Shown one piece after another: positions 8,649-17,446 of a stretch of 64,000 bases of DNA (positions are counted from its first letter, which is position 1; the number at the start of each line of letters is the position of its first letter). Where the stretch lies: contig NZ_AQRA01000001.1 of NCBI RefSeq assembly GCF_000626715.1, forward strand, positions 124,001 to 188,000, given 5' to 3'. Origin of the DNA: Aquimarina atlantica (GTDB taxonomy: Bacteria; Bacteroidota; Bacteroidia; Flavobacteriales; Flavobacteriaceae). Below the pieces are notes generated by a model. That model searched no databases and had not been told where the DNA came from. It saw nothing but the letters and a program-made list of their open reading frames with translations. The translations under genes were made by a program, and so were the position numbers.

Positions 8649-10136
8649 ATGAACCTAATTTCTAACATACAAAAATCTATTGAAGATAATTATGATCATA
8701 ATGCTTTCTGTATTAGAAACAAATATTATAGCTACAAGGATTTTGCTCAGGTAGTTTCTGATATCAGACAGGCAATTCAGACTTCGGTAGAAAAAACAGA
8801 CGTTATTATCGGATTAGTAACCAATGATGATATTGAAACGTATGCATCTATAATTGCATTGTGGATGGAAGGAAAAGCATATGTCCCGTTAAATCCAGAA
8901 TTTCCGGTTAATAGAAATCATACTGTAATTGAACAGGCCGGTATAAAAACCATTTTAGATTCTTCAACAGACAAAATTTTTAATGATTATAATACAATAC
9001 TCACAAAAAAGATACCTGCTTCAGAGATTAACTTATGTCCAGTAGATCATATATCAGAAGAAAATCTTGCATATATATTCTTTACATCAGGAACTACGGG
9101 TACTCCAAAAGGAGTTCCTATAACATTTAATAACCTATCAGGTTTTACAGAAGCATTTTGGAAACTTGGCTATGAATTAACTAACGAAGACAGATGCTTG
9201 CAAATGTTTGAATTGACATTTGATTTATCAGTGTTTTCATATTTGGCACCAATACTTAAAGGAGCATGTATCTACACTATTCCTAAAGACGAGATTAAGT
9301 ATAGCTATATTTTTGAACTTATGGAAGACTATAAGTTAACCTTCGCCTTAATGGTTCCTTCAATATTGCATTACCTAAGGCCGTATTTTGATGAAATAGA
9401 TTGTCCGGATATGAAATACAGTTTGTTTTGTGGAGAAGCTTTACCTCTTGATGTTACAGAAGAATGGAGTAAATGCTTGCCAAATGCAACAATAGCAAAT
9501 GTTTATGGCCCAACAGAGTGCACCATATTTTGTACAGATTATACCTATAAAAGAAAAGAGGGGAATAAATCACATAATGGTGTTTTGACTATCGGAAAAG
9601 ATATGTTTAATACTACAACAATTATTGTAGATGATGATAATAATGAAGTAAAGACCGGTGAAAAAGGAGAATTATGTTTAAGTGGTGTTCAACTTACTTC
9701 TGGATATTGGAAAAATGAAGAGAAAAATAAAGAAGCTTTTTTCTTTAAAGATTATAAAGGAAAAGAAACAAGGTTCTATCGAACAGGAGATTTATGTACT
9801 GTAGATGAAGAAGGTGATATTTTATATTTAGGAAGAGTAGATTTTCAAGCAAAAATCCAAGGATTTAGAGTCGAATTATCTGAAATTGAATTTCATTCAA
9901 AAGCAAGTTTAGATAAGATGAATGTGGTTGCTATAGCATTTGATAATGCTATGAATACTACAGAAATAGGATTGGTAATTGAATCTCAAAAATTTGAAAC
10001 AGATCAGTTATTAGAGGAGTTAAAAACGAAATTACCCCATTACATGATCCCAACTCAGATTAGATTTATAGATAATTTTCCATTAAACACTAATGGAAAA
10101 ACAGATAGAAAAAAATTAAAAGAATTATTTAGTTAA
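8649..10136 (+). CDS. DltA-like adenylation enzyme (AMP-binding) 1
   Basis: A 495-residue ANL-superfamily adenylation protein expected to activate a carboxylic or amino acid with ATP and load it on a carrier protein. Core motifs are in order: FFTSGTTGTPKGVP (about 142-156), NVYGPTECT, YRTGD, GRVDFQAKIQGFRVEL, and NTNGKTDRKK with the late catalytic Lys. The LFCGEALP block carries Cys261, aligned with the Cys of DltA (FCGE) implicated in D-alanine selection. Together with the DltA-type GRxDFQ.K motif, this makes D-Ala or a similar small substrate plausible but unproven. A paralogue starts 14 bases downstream and an acyl carrier protein follows that. Confidence 0.88.
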   Translation: MNLISNIQKSIEDNYDHNAFCIRNKYYSYKDFAQVVSDIRQAIQTSVEKTDVIIGLVTNDDIETYASIIALWMEGKAYVPLNPEFPVNRNHTVIEQAGIKTILDSSTDKIFNDYNTILTKKIPASEINLCPVDHISEENLAYIFFTSGTTGTPKGVPITFNNLSGFTEAFWKLGYELTNEDRCLQMFELTFDLSVFSYLAPILKGACIYTIPKDEIKYSYIFELMEDYKLTFALMVPSILHYLRPYFDEIDCPDMKYSLFCGEALPLDVTEEWSKCLPNATIANVYGPTECTIFCTDYTYKRKEGNKSHNGVLTIGKDMFNTTTIIVDDDNNEVKTGEKGELCLSGVQLTSGYWKNEEKNKEAFFFKDYKGKETRFYRTGDLCTVDEEGDILYLGRVDFQAKIQGFRVELSEIEFHSKASLDKMNVVAIAFDNAMNTTEIGLVIESQKFETDQLLEELKTKLPHYMIPTQIRFIDNFPLNTNGKTDRKKLKELFS

Positions 10137-10150
10137 ACAAATAGTAAAAA

Positions 10151-11632
10151 ATGAATTTGCAGCAAGCACTTAGCCATTCCATTACTAGAAACCTGGATCG
10201 TATTGCTTTTGTTATCAATGGGCAAGAATATACGTATAAGGATTTAGCTGAGTCTATTTCAGGTATAAGAAAAATAATACAGGAAAAAATTTCTGATGAT
10301 GAAGTAAATATTGGATTAATTGCAAATGATGATATACAAACGTATGCAGCAATTTTTGCAATATGGTTTGAAGGAAAATCATATGTTCCTCTTGATCCAG
10401 AGAGCCCAGAAGAACGAAATGATAATATCATCAAACAGACTAACATAAAAACAATAGTAGATTCTTCTGATGTAGTTGTATATCCAGACTATAATACTAT
10501 TTCCTCGACCATGGCAAAAGGAAATACTGATGATTTAGAGCCGAAACAAGTATTAGATGAATCAATAGCCTATATCTTATTTACTTCGGGAACTACAGGG
10601 GTTCCTAAAGGCGTTCCCATTACATTTTCTAATCTTATAGCATTTTGCGATGCATTTTTTGATTTTGGTATTCAAATAGATGAAAATGATAGATGTTTAC
10701 AGATGTTCGGTTTAACATTTGATGTATCTGTAATGTCGTTTATGCTTCCGGTACTTAAAGGAGCAAGGGTATATACCATTCCAAAAGATGAGATTAAGTT
10801 CAGTTATATTTTCGAGTTAATACAAGACGAAAGATTATCATATGCCTTAATGGTTCCTTCAATCTTACACTATTTAAGACCGTATTTTGATGAGATAGAT
10901 TCTCCTTATTTAAAATATAGCTTGTTTTGCGGAGAAGGCTTACCAGTAGATGTAACAGAAGAATGGGCGCAACGCTTACCAAATACTAAAATAATGAATG
11001 TGTATGGCCCAACAGAAAGCACAATGCTTTGTACAGGGTATACATATGATAAAGACGCTAAGAAAACACATAATGGAGTAGTATCTATCGGAAAACCATG
11101 GAAGGGCGTTGAAACCATAATCATAAATGAATCTAATGAGATTCTTGAAACGGGTAAAAAAGGAGAACTATGCCTGGCAGGCTCTTTATTAACACCGGGA
11201 TACTGGATGAATCCCGAGAAAAATGAAGAAGCATTTTTCTATACCGAATATAACGGTAAAAAAACTAGATTTTATAAAACAGGAGATTTATCATATATAG
11301 ACGCTGATGGAGATATCATGTTTTTGGGAAGAATAGATTTTCAGGCAAAAGTACAAGGTGGATATCGTGTAGAACTTTCTGAAGTCGAACTCTATGCGAA
11401 AGAAGGATTACATAAAATCAATGCAGTAGCTGTTGCATACACTAATGGAGTAGGAAGTACCGAAATAGGGTTGGTAATAGAGTCAGAAAAATTTGACCTT
11501 ACAGAACTTTCTGAATATATGAAAGCAAAAATGCCTGCATATATGATACCTTCGCAGATAAAATTTATGGAAACTTTTCCTCTTAATGTTAACGGAAAAA
11601 TTGACAGAAAAGAATTGACAACAATATTTTAA
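10151..11632 (+). CDS. DltA-like adenylation enzyme (AMP-binding) 2
   Basis: A 493-residue paralogue of the preceding adenylation enzyme with the same motif series: LFTSGTTGVPKGVP, NVYGPTEST, YKTGD, GRIDFQAKVQGGYRVEL, and NVNGKIDRKEL. It also retains the DltA-type Cys (LFCGEGLP, Cys260). It has one extra Gly in the hinge (QGGYRVEL against QGFRVEL). It lies immediately before a 79-residue carrier protein, the DltA-DltC order, so this copy is the more likely loader of that carrier. Two adjacent paralogues suggest two related substrates or one divided function; sequence alone does not decide. No secretion signal, so cytosolic. Confidence 0.88.
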   Translation: MNLQQALSHSITRNLDRIAFVINGQEYTYKDLAESISGIRKIIQEKISDDEVNIGLIANDDIQTYAAIFAIWFEGKSYVPLDPESPEERNDNIIKQTNIKTIVDSSDVVVYPDYNTISSTMAKGNTDDLEPKQVLDESIAYILFTSGTTGVPKGVPITFSNLIAFCDAFFDFGIQIDENDRCLQMFGLTFDVSVMSFMLPVLKGARVYTIPKDEIKFSYIFELIQDERLSYALMVPSILHYLRPYFDEIDSPYLKYSLFCGEGLPVDVTEEWAQRLPNTKIMNVYGPTESTMLCTGYTYDKDAKKTHNGVVSIGKPWKGVETIIINESNEILETGKKGELCLAGSLLTPGYWMNPEKNEEAFFYTEYNGKKTRFYKTGDLSYIDADGDIMFLGRIDFQAKVQGGYRVELSEVELYAKEGLHKINAVAVAYTNGVGSTEIGLVIESEKFDLTELSEYMKAKMPAYMIPSQIKFMETFPLNVNGKIDRKELTTIF

Positions 11633-11666
11633 TTAAACATAATTCTAAATACATAAAGCCATATTT

Positions 11667-11906
11667 ATGGAAACCACAGAGATTAAAGAAAAAATAAGTG
11701 AAGCACTCGTATCTGTATTAGGACACAGTAATTTTGAGACCAATGATGAATTGACTGCACAAGATGTTGATGGTTGGGATTCACTATCTCATATGATGAT
11801 CATCACAAAAATTGAAGAACAATTTGATATTAAATTCAAACTTAGGGATTTAAATAAATTAAAGAATTTGGGATCTCTTGTCTCAGTAATTCAAGGTAAA
11901 ATTTAA
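11667..11906 (+). CDS. Acyl carrier protein (DltC-like role)
   Basis: A 79-residue acidic carrier protein. Ser39 in the DGWDSLSH motif is the expected site of 4'-phosphopantetheine attachment. Downstream FDIKFKLRDL is the usual helix III region. Length and motif agree with stand-alone carrier proteins of polysaccharide clusters, and D-x-W-D-S is the variant common there, not the DSL of fatty-acid AcpP. It lies between a DltA-like ligase and an MBOAT, exactly where DltC would be in a dlt-like system, so it probably delivers the activated acyl group to the MBOAT at the membrane. Confidence 0.9.
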   Translation: METTEIKEKISEALVSVLGHSNFETNDELTAQDVDGWDSLSHMMIITKIEEQFDIKFKLRDLNKLKNLGSLVSVIQGKI

Positions 11907-11916
11907 TTTAGAAAAC

Positions 11917-13362
11917 GTGATTTTTAACTCATTTGATTTCGTCGTTTTTTTAATTCCTGTATTAGTGCTATACTGGCTGTTTTTTAAAAAAACAGCAGTA
12001 GCTCAAAATATACTTTTGCTAATGGCCAGCATATTTTTTTATGCCTGGGCAGATTGGAGATTTCTCTTTTTGTTAATAGCAAGTATTCTTATTAATTACT
12101 ATTTGGGATTAAAAATTCATAATACTCTAAAAGAAAGTAAACAAAAAATGCTTTTAAATATAGGGTTAGTGTTTAATATCGGTCTACTGGTATATTTTAA
12201 ATATTTTAATTTTTTCTACGAAGGATTTTATAAAATAATAAATGTTTTTGGTACTGATTTAGAATATAATACACTTTCTATCCTATTACCTTTGGGGATT
12301 AGTTTTTTTACCTTTCAAACATTGGGATATCTATTAGACGTGTATAATGAAGAGATCGAACCTAGTAACGATTTGCTTGATTTTTCTGTTTTTATAGCAT
12401 TTTTTCCAAAAATTTTGTCAGGACCTATAGAAAGAGCAGGAAGCTTTATTCCACAAATTAAAAAGAAAAGAGAGCTTTCCTATGCTACCTCTGTTGACGG
12501 GTTTAGACAAATATTATGGGGATTATTTACCAAAGTAGTGGTAGCAGAAAATTGCGCTGCAATTGCAAATCCAATTTTTAATAATTACCAGGATAAACCA
12601 GGAAGTGTATTGGTATTAGGTGCATTTTTCTATGCAATACAGATATATGCAGATTTTTCGGGGTATTCAAATATGGCAATAGGAATATCTAAATTATTTG
12701 GGTTACAATTAACACGTAATTTTGCAACTCCGTTTTTCTCAACCAATATTAGTGGTTTTTGGAAAAAATGGCATATTTCTTTGACTACATGGATGATGGA
12801 TTATGTTTTTACACCATTATCATTTACGCTTAGAAAACTTCAGAAAAGAGGATTGGTGATATCGATTGTAGCTACTTTTATTTTGGTAGGGTTCTGGCAT
12901 GGAGCTAATTGGACATTTATTGTTTTTGGATTACTTCATGGAATTTATTTCATTCCTTTGGTATATTCTGGTACAATGAATACATCCGATATCATGGCAA
13001 AGGGAAAATGGTTTCCATCTTTTAAAGAAATCTATAAAATGATGGCACTATTTGTTTTGGTAATGATGACAGATGTGATTTTTAGGGTGGATAGCGTTGC
13101 GATGGCATTGGATTACTTCAAGGGTGTTTTTTCATCAAGTATTATAGAGTACCCGGCGAGTTATATTAATGCTAATACTTTAATGATAGTCGCTTTGATT
13201 GGTTTTTTTATGCTGGTAGAATGGGTTAACCGCGAGAAGAAACATGATTTCGAAATAAGCAATTATAATGTTTACCTTCGATGGTCATCATACATATTCA
13301 TCTTTTTACTTATCTTGTTTTTCGGGAGAAGTTCGGATACATTTATATATTTTCAATTTTAA
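11917..13362 (+). CDS. MBOAT O-acyltransferase 2 (divergent loop)
   Basis: A 481-residue MBOAT protein starting with GTG 10 bases after the carrier-protein gene; the choice is supported by alignment with the FNS..FVVFLIP openings of its paralogues. It has FWKKWHISLTTWMMDYV and the catalytic His328 in VGFWHGANWTF. Where the other five copies have PLGGSRVG or a close variant, it reads TPLSFTLRKLQKRG, so the cytosolic re-entrant loop is altered, and the pre-motif reads FFPKILSGPIERA instead of FFPQLVAGPIERA. It ends in FIYFQF. Direct adjacency to the carrier protein makes this the best candidate for a true DltB-like, carrier-dependent acyltransferase. Confidence 0.92.
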   Translation: MIFNSFDFVVFLIPVLVLYWLFFKKTAVAQNILLLMASIFFYAWADWRFLFLLIASILINYYLGLKIHNTLKESKQKMLLNIGLVFNIGLLVYFKYFNFFYEGFYKIINVFGTDLEYNTLSILLPLGISFFTFQTLGYLLDVYNEEIEPSNDLLDFSVFIAFFPKILSGPIERAGSFIPQIKKKRELSYATSVDGFRQILWGLFTKVVVAENCAAIANPIFNNYQDKPGSVLVLGAFFYAIQIYADFSGYSNMAIGISKLFGLQLTRNFATPFFSTNISGFWKKWHISLTTWMMDYVFTPLSFTLRKLQKRGLVISIVATFILVGFWHGANWTFIVFGLLHGIYFIPLVYSGTMNTSDIMAKGKWFPSFKEIYKMMALFVLVMMTDVIFRVDSVAMALDYFKGVFSSSIIEYPASYINANTLMIVALIGFFMLVEWVNREKKHDFEISNYNVYLRWSSYIFIFLLILFFGRSSDTFIYFQF

Positions 13363-13368
13363 ATAATC

Positions 13369-14289
13369 ATGAAATTACTTTTACTTAAGTTAGGTCTTTT
13401 CTTTATCATATGTTTGGGGATAGTTAGTATTGTTCTGGTTAATTCTGGAGGTAATGTAGATTATTTTTATGAAAAATTTACAACGCCAAAGACCAAATCG
13501 ATGATTATAGGAGATTCTCGAAGCCTGCAAGGAATCCAACCAAGTGTTATCAATGCATATTTTAAGGATAAAGGATATGATCTCCCGATTTTAAACTATA
13601 GCTTTACGATTGCTCAAGCTCTTATCGGACCACCATATAACAAAAGCATCTTTAAAAAATTAGATACCACGTCGACTAATGGTATTTTTATTATTTCTAT
13701 TACTCCGGATATGTTAACCTCACACAAGGATTATAATAATGAGGAAGGAGAATTTCGAGAGATTGATCAACCTCCTCATAATATGAACTTTGTTAGTATG
13801 AATCCAAATTATGAATACTTGGTAAAGAATTTTTCTTTTTTTCATTTCAAAGGAATGTTTAGAAAAAGCTCTACTTTACATAAAGATGGTTGGTTAGAAG
13901 AAACCAATCTACCAAAGAATAAGCAAGTTTTTGAAGATTGGAAAAAGAATCAGATCGCTTTATACTTAAAAGACCAGGAAGATTTTGAAGTATCTGATGT
14001 ACGAATACAAAGCTTAGTAACTTTAATAAAAAAATTAGACCATTACGGAGATGTATATTTGGTAAGGATGCCTATAAGTAAAGAATATTTGGGATATGAA
14101 GAAAAATATTACCCAAAATTTGATACTACAATAGACTCTATATCAAAAAGTAATCAAGTCCCATATTTTGATTTTAATAAAATGGATATGGTGTATGAGA
14201 CTTATGATGGTCACCATATAGATAAATTTGCAGGGAAAAAGTTTACAGAGAATTTATGTAAGTTAATATTCTTAAATAAAAAGAAGTAA
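13369..14289 (+). CDS. SGNH-fold acyltransferase partner of MBOAT 2
   Basis: A 306-residue protein with an N-terminal membrane anchor (about 3-22) and a periplasmic SGNH-like domain. Nucleophile block MIIGDSR gives Ser50, and DGHHID near the C-terminus gives Asp280 and His283. It is clearly homologous over its length to the partner of MBOAT 1: both share YxKFTTPKxKSM, DQPPHNM and LHKDGW. It starts 6 bases after its MBOAT. The pairing implies transfer of the same class of group, possibly at a different position of the polymer; this is inference. Confidence 0.75.
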   Translation: MKLLLLKLGLFFIICLGIVSIVLVNSGGNVDYFYEKFTTPKTKSMIIGDSRSLQGIQPSVINAYFKDKGYDLPILNYSFTIAQALIGPPYNKSIFKKLDTTSTNGIFIISITPDMLTSHKDYNNEEGEFREIDQPPHNMNFVSMNPNYEYLVKNFSFFHFKGMFRKSSTLHKDGWLEETNLPKNKQVFEDWKKNQIALYLKDQEDFEVSDVRIQSLVTLIKKLDHYGDVYLVRMPISKEYLGYEEKYYPKFDTTIDSISKSNQVPYFDFNKMDMVYETYDGHHIDKFAGKKFTENLCKLIFLNKKK

Positions 14290-14295
14290 TGTACA

Positions 14296-15390
14296 ATGTT
14301 TGATTGGATTCCAATAGGGATATATTACAAGATTTATATTAATCTATCACTCTTTTTAGTGCTATTTACACTACTCCATACCAGGGTTTTGAAAATGGAC
14401 GATAAAAAGAATTTGATTTTTATTAATATCACAGGGTATCTTCTGCTTACTTATATCATCCTATATATTGGACAAAGACCTATTACCTATTTGTTTGGTG
14501 ATATGATTAATTATATGCGATCATTTCAGCATTATCAAAATGGGGGAGAGATTATGTTTGGAGCAGATTATTCATGGCATATTTTCATGAAAACCTTAGC
14601 TTATGTGGTTTCTGCTCATACATTCTTTACCATTTGTGCTTTTATATACATATTTCCTTTATACAGAATTTCTAAACAACTCTTTAATGAATATTGGTAC
14701 TATGCTTTTATGATGTTTATCGTTTCTTATTCATTTTGGACCTATGGGGTAAATGGTATGAGAAATGGCGCGGCTTGTTCTCTTTTTTTATGGGGAGTAA
14801 GTTATCATAGAAACAAAGTGGTGATGTCTGTATTTTTTCTTTGTGCTATTGCTTTTCATAAAACTTTGTTTTTACCAGTATTAGCATTTATTGCCACATA
14901 TTTTTACAATAACCCAAAAGTGTATCTCAAAGGATGGCTTTTGTGTATTCCATTATCCTTAGCTATGGGAGGAGTTTGGATATCGCTTTTTAGTAGTATG
15001 GGATTTGCAGATGATAGGTTATCAGGATATTTAACATCTAAGGCCGCAGAAGGTACTTTTTCTAGCACAGGTTTTCGATGGGATTTCTTATTTCATAGTT
15101 CTTTTCCGATAGCAGCCGGGTGGTATTTTATTTATAAAAAACAATTTGAAGATAAACTATTTTATCAACTCTTAAACACCTATTTGATTTGTAATGGATT
15201 TTGGGTTTTGGTTATTAAAGCTAATTACTCGAATAGATTTGCCTATTTATCATGGTTTATGATGGCGGTCATCATTATTTATCCTTTCCTGAAACAGAAA
15301 TTTTTTAAAGACCATCATTTTATGATGGGGAAAGTAATGTTGGTGTATTTTTCGTTTACTTATTTTATGTACTATTTATATTGGGGATAA
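14296..15390 (+). CDS. EpsG/Wzy-family polysaccharide polymerase-like membrane protein
   Basis: A 364-residue integral membrane protein with about ten hydrophobic segments. The GDMINYMRSFQ stretch near residues 72-83 and the periplasmic NGMRNGAACSLFLWG stretch resemble EpsG-family proteins, which polymerise or assemble undecaprenyl-linked repeat units. It is the only polymerase-like gene in the window and is flanked by an SGNH gene and a GT2 gene on the same strand with short gaps. Wzy/EpsG proteins vary greatly, so the assignment relies on topology and these short stretches. Confidence 0.75.
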   Translation: MFDWIPIGIYYKIYINLSLFLVLFTLLHTRVLKMDDKKNLIFINITGYLLLTYIILYIGQRPITYLFGDMINYMRSFQHYQNGGEIMFGADYSWHIFMKTLAYVVSAHTFFTICAFIYIFPLYRISKQLFNEYWYYAFMMFIVSYSFWTYGVNGMRNGAACSLFLWGVSYHRNKVVMSVFFLCAIAFHKTLFLPVLAFIATYFYNNPKVYLKGWLLCIPLSLAMGGVWISLFSSMGFADDRLSGYLTSKAAEGTFSSTGFRWDFLFHSSFPIAAGWYFIYKKQFEDKLFYQLLNTYLICNGFWVLVIKANYSNRFAYLSWFMMAVIIIYPFLKQKFFKDHHFMMGKVMLVYFSFTYFMYYLYWG

Positions 15391-15412
15391 CAAAAACTAA
15401 TTTTAACCACAC

Positions 15413-16303
15413 ATGAAAACTATTACAGTATTTACACCGACATATAATCGAGCATATTGTTTGCATAAATGTTACGAAAGCCTGATTAAACAATCAAATC
15501 AAGATTTTGTATGGCTTATTATAGACGATGGTTCTACAGATACTACAGAAGAACTGGTAGCATCCTGGATTAAAGAAAATAAAATAGATATCATATATCA
15601 TTACCAGGAAAACCTGGGAATGCATGGCGGACATAATGCTGCATATCGACTTATCGAAACTACTCTTAACCTTTGTATCGATAGTGATGATTGTATGGCA
15701 GAGAATGCTATTGAAAAAATCCTTAACTCATGGGAAACTATTAAGGATAAACCAGAATATGCTGGTCTGGTAGGGTTAGATGCAGATGAAAGTGGTGCTA
15801 TCATAGGAACCAAAATACCCGAAAATATAAAAGAAACTACATTGTATGATATATATAATGTTCATGGAGTAAAGGGAGATAAAAAATTAGTGTATAGAAC
15901 TGAAGTCGTAAAAAAATACCCATCATATCCTATTTTTGAAGGTGAACGGTTTGTACCACTAGGGTATCTGTATCAACTCATTGATCAAGATTATAAACTA
16001 CTACCGGTAAATGAAGTTTTTTGTGTTGTAGAATATATGGCCGATGGTTCTAGTATGAATATGCTAAAGCAATATCGAAGACATCCCAGAGGTTTCGCTT
16101 TTTCAAGAAAAAGTAGAATGCAATTGGCAAAAAACTTTAAAGACAAATTTAAAAATGCAATTCACTACGTTTCGAGTTCTATGTTTATAAAAAACGGCTC
16201 TTTTTTAAAAGAATCTCCAAAAAAACTAATCACATTTTTAGCGATTCCGTTTGGGGTTTTGCTTAACCTTTATATTAGATATAAAACCAAAAACGAATTT
16301 TAA
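15413..16303 (+). CDS. Family 2 glycosyltransferase
   Basis: A 296-residue inverting GT-A glycosyltransferase. The start TPTYNRAYCLHKCYESL and the LIIDDGSTD block at about residues 40-48 are standard for GT2, and the CIDSDD stretch near residue 90 supplies the metal-binding DxD. A C-terminal hydrophobic segment (FLAIPFGVLLNLYI, about 275-290) could tether it to the membrane. Its stop overlaps the next start (TAATG), so the following GT4 is translationally coupled. The sugar donor is unknown. Confidence 0.9.
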   Translation: MKTITVFTPTYNRAYCLHKCYESLIKQSNQDFVWLIIDDGSTDTTEELVASWIKENKIDIIYHYQENLGMHGGHNAAYRLIETTLNLCIDSDDCMAENAIEKILNSWETIKDKPEYAGLVGLDADESGAIIGTKIPENIKETTLYDIYNVHGVKGDKKLVYRTEVVKKYPSYPIFEGERFVPLGYLYQLIDQDYKLLPVNEVFCVVEYMADGSSMNMLKQYRRHPRGFAFSRKSRMQLAKNFKDKFKNAIHYVSSSMFIKNGSFLKESPKKLITFLAIPFGVLLNLYIRYKTKNEF

Positions 16304-17445
16304 TGGCTACCACCAGAGTTTTACAAGTCTTTACTGTTATGAATCGTGGAGGAGCAGAATCTATGATCATGAACTATTATCGTAGTATCGATAGAAACAA
16401 AGTTCAATTTGATTTTTTGGTTCACAGAAAAGAAAGAGCTGCTTTTGATGACGAAATAGAAAGCCTGGGAGGAAAAATATATAGAATGAATCCTATTAGT
16501 CCTTTTTTTCCTGGTGCATATTATAAAGAACTACGAATTTTTTTTAAAGAACATAAAGAATATACAATAGTACATTCGCATTTAAATACATTTAGTTGCT
16601 TTCCTCTTAAAGTAGCAAAAGAGTTCAATATACCTTGTAGAATTGCTCATGCACATATTGCTATTGAACCCATAAGACTAAAAGATGTATTATCAAATAG
16701 CGAAAGCCTTAAGGAGACATTTAAAAAACTGGTCAAATTTCAATTAAAGAAAAAAATACATAACTATTCTACTCATAGTTTCTCTTGCGGAGAAAAAGCG
16801 GGGAAATGGCTGTTCAAAGAAAAAACAGCTTTTACAATAATGAATAATGCAATTGATGCCAAAGCATTTGCCTATGATTCAATTGTAAGTGATACCTATA
16901 AAAAGGAACATGATCTGGAAAATAAATTGATCATAGGACATGTAGGAAGGTTTACAAGTCAAAAAAATCATTCTTACATTTTGAAGATTTTTAATCAATT
17001 GGTTCAAAAGAAAGAAGATAGTGTATTGGTTTTTATTGGCGACGGACCTTTACGTACTAAGATTGAAGAAGAAGCTAAAAGTTTATCTATTGATGATAAA
17101 ATACGTTTTTTAGGCGTACGAACAGATATACCCCAGTTATATCAAATGTTAGATATATTTGTCTTTCCTTCTTTTTATGAAGGCCTTCCTGTTACTTTGA
17201 TAGAAGCGCAGGCAGCGGGGCTTAAAGTTTTTGCTTCTGATCGAATTACAAGAGAAGTACATCTAACCAAGGATATAGAATTTTTACCGATTACGATCTC
17301 ACCAGAAGTCTGGGCAGATAAAATTTTAGAAAAGGTGTCAGAAGAGAAGACTAATAACTATGAAATGGTAAAAAATAAGGGGTACGATATTCAAAAAAAC
17401 ACTGAAATATTTCAGGATTTTTATCTGAAACAAACACATAAGTGA
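16303..17445 (+). CDS. Family 4 glycosyltransferase (GT1/GT4 superfamily)
   Basis: A 380-residue GT-B glycosyltransferase beginning RVLQVFTVMNRGGAESMIMNY, the usual donor-acceptor loop of exopolysaccharide GT4 enzymes. The C-terminal domain has GHVGRFTSQKNH (about 220-231), FIGDGPLR, and the E(x7)E element in FYEGLPVTLIEAQAAGL. It overlaps the GT2 gene by one base and is followed one base later by the CapK-like gene, so all three are probably translated together. It appears cytosolic. Confidence 0.9.
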   Translation: MATTRVLQVFTVMNRGGAESMIMNYYRSIDRNKVQFDFLVHRKERAAFDDEIESLGGKIYRMNPISPFFPGAYYKELRIFFKEHKEYTIVHSHLNTFSCFPLKVAKEFNIPCRIAHAHIAIEPIRLKDVLSNSESLKETFKKLVKFQLKKKIHNYSTHSFSCGEKAGKWLFKEKTAFTIMNNAIDAKAFAYDSIVSDTYKKEHDLENKLIIGHVGRFTSQKNHSYILKIFNQLVQKKEDSVLVFIGDGPLRTKIEEEAKSLSIDDKIRFLGVRTDIPQLYQMLDIFVFPSFYEGLPVTLIEAQAAGLKVFASDRITREVHLTKDIEFLPITISPEVWADKILEKVSEEKTNNYEMVKNKGYDIQKNTEIFQDFYLKQTHK

Positions 17446-17446
17446 T

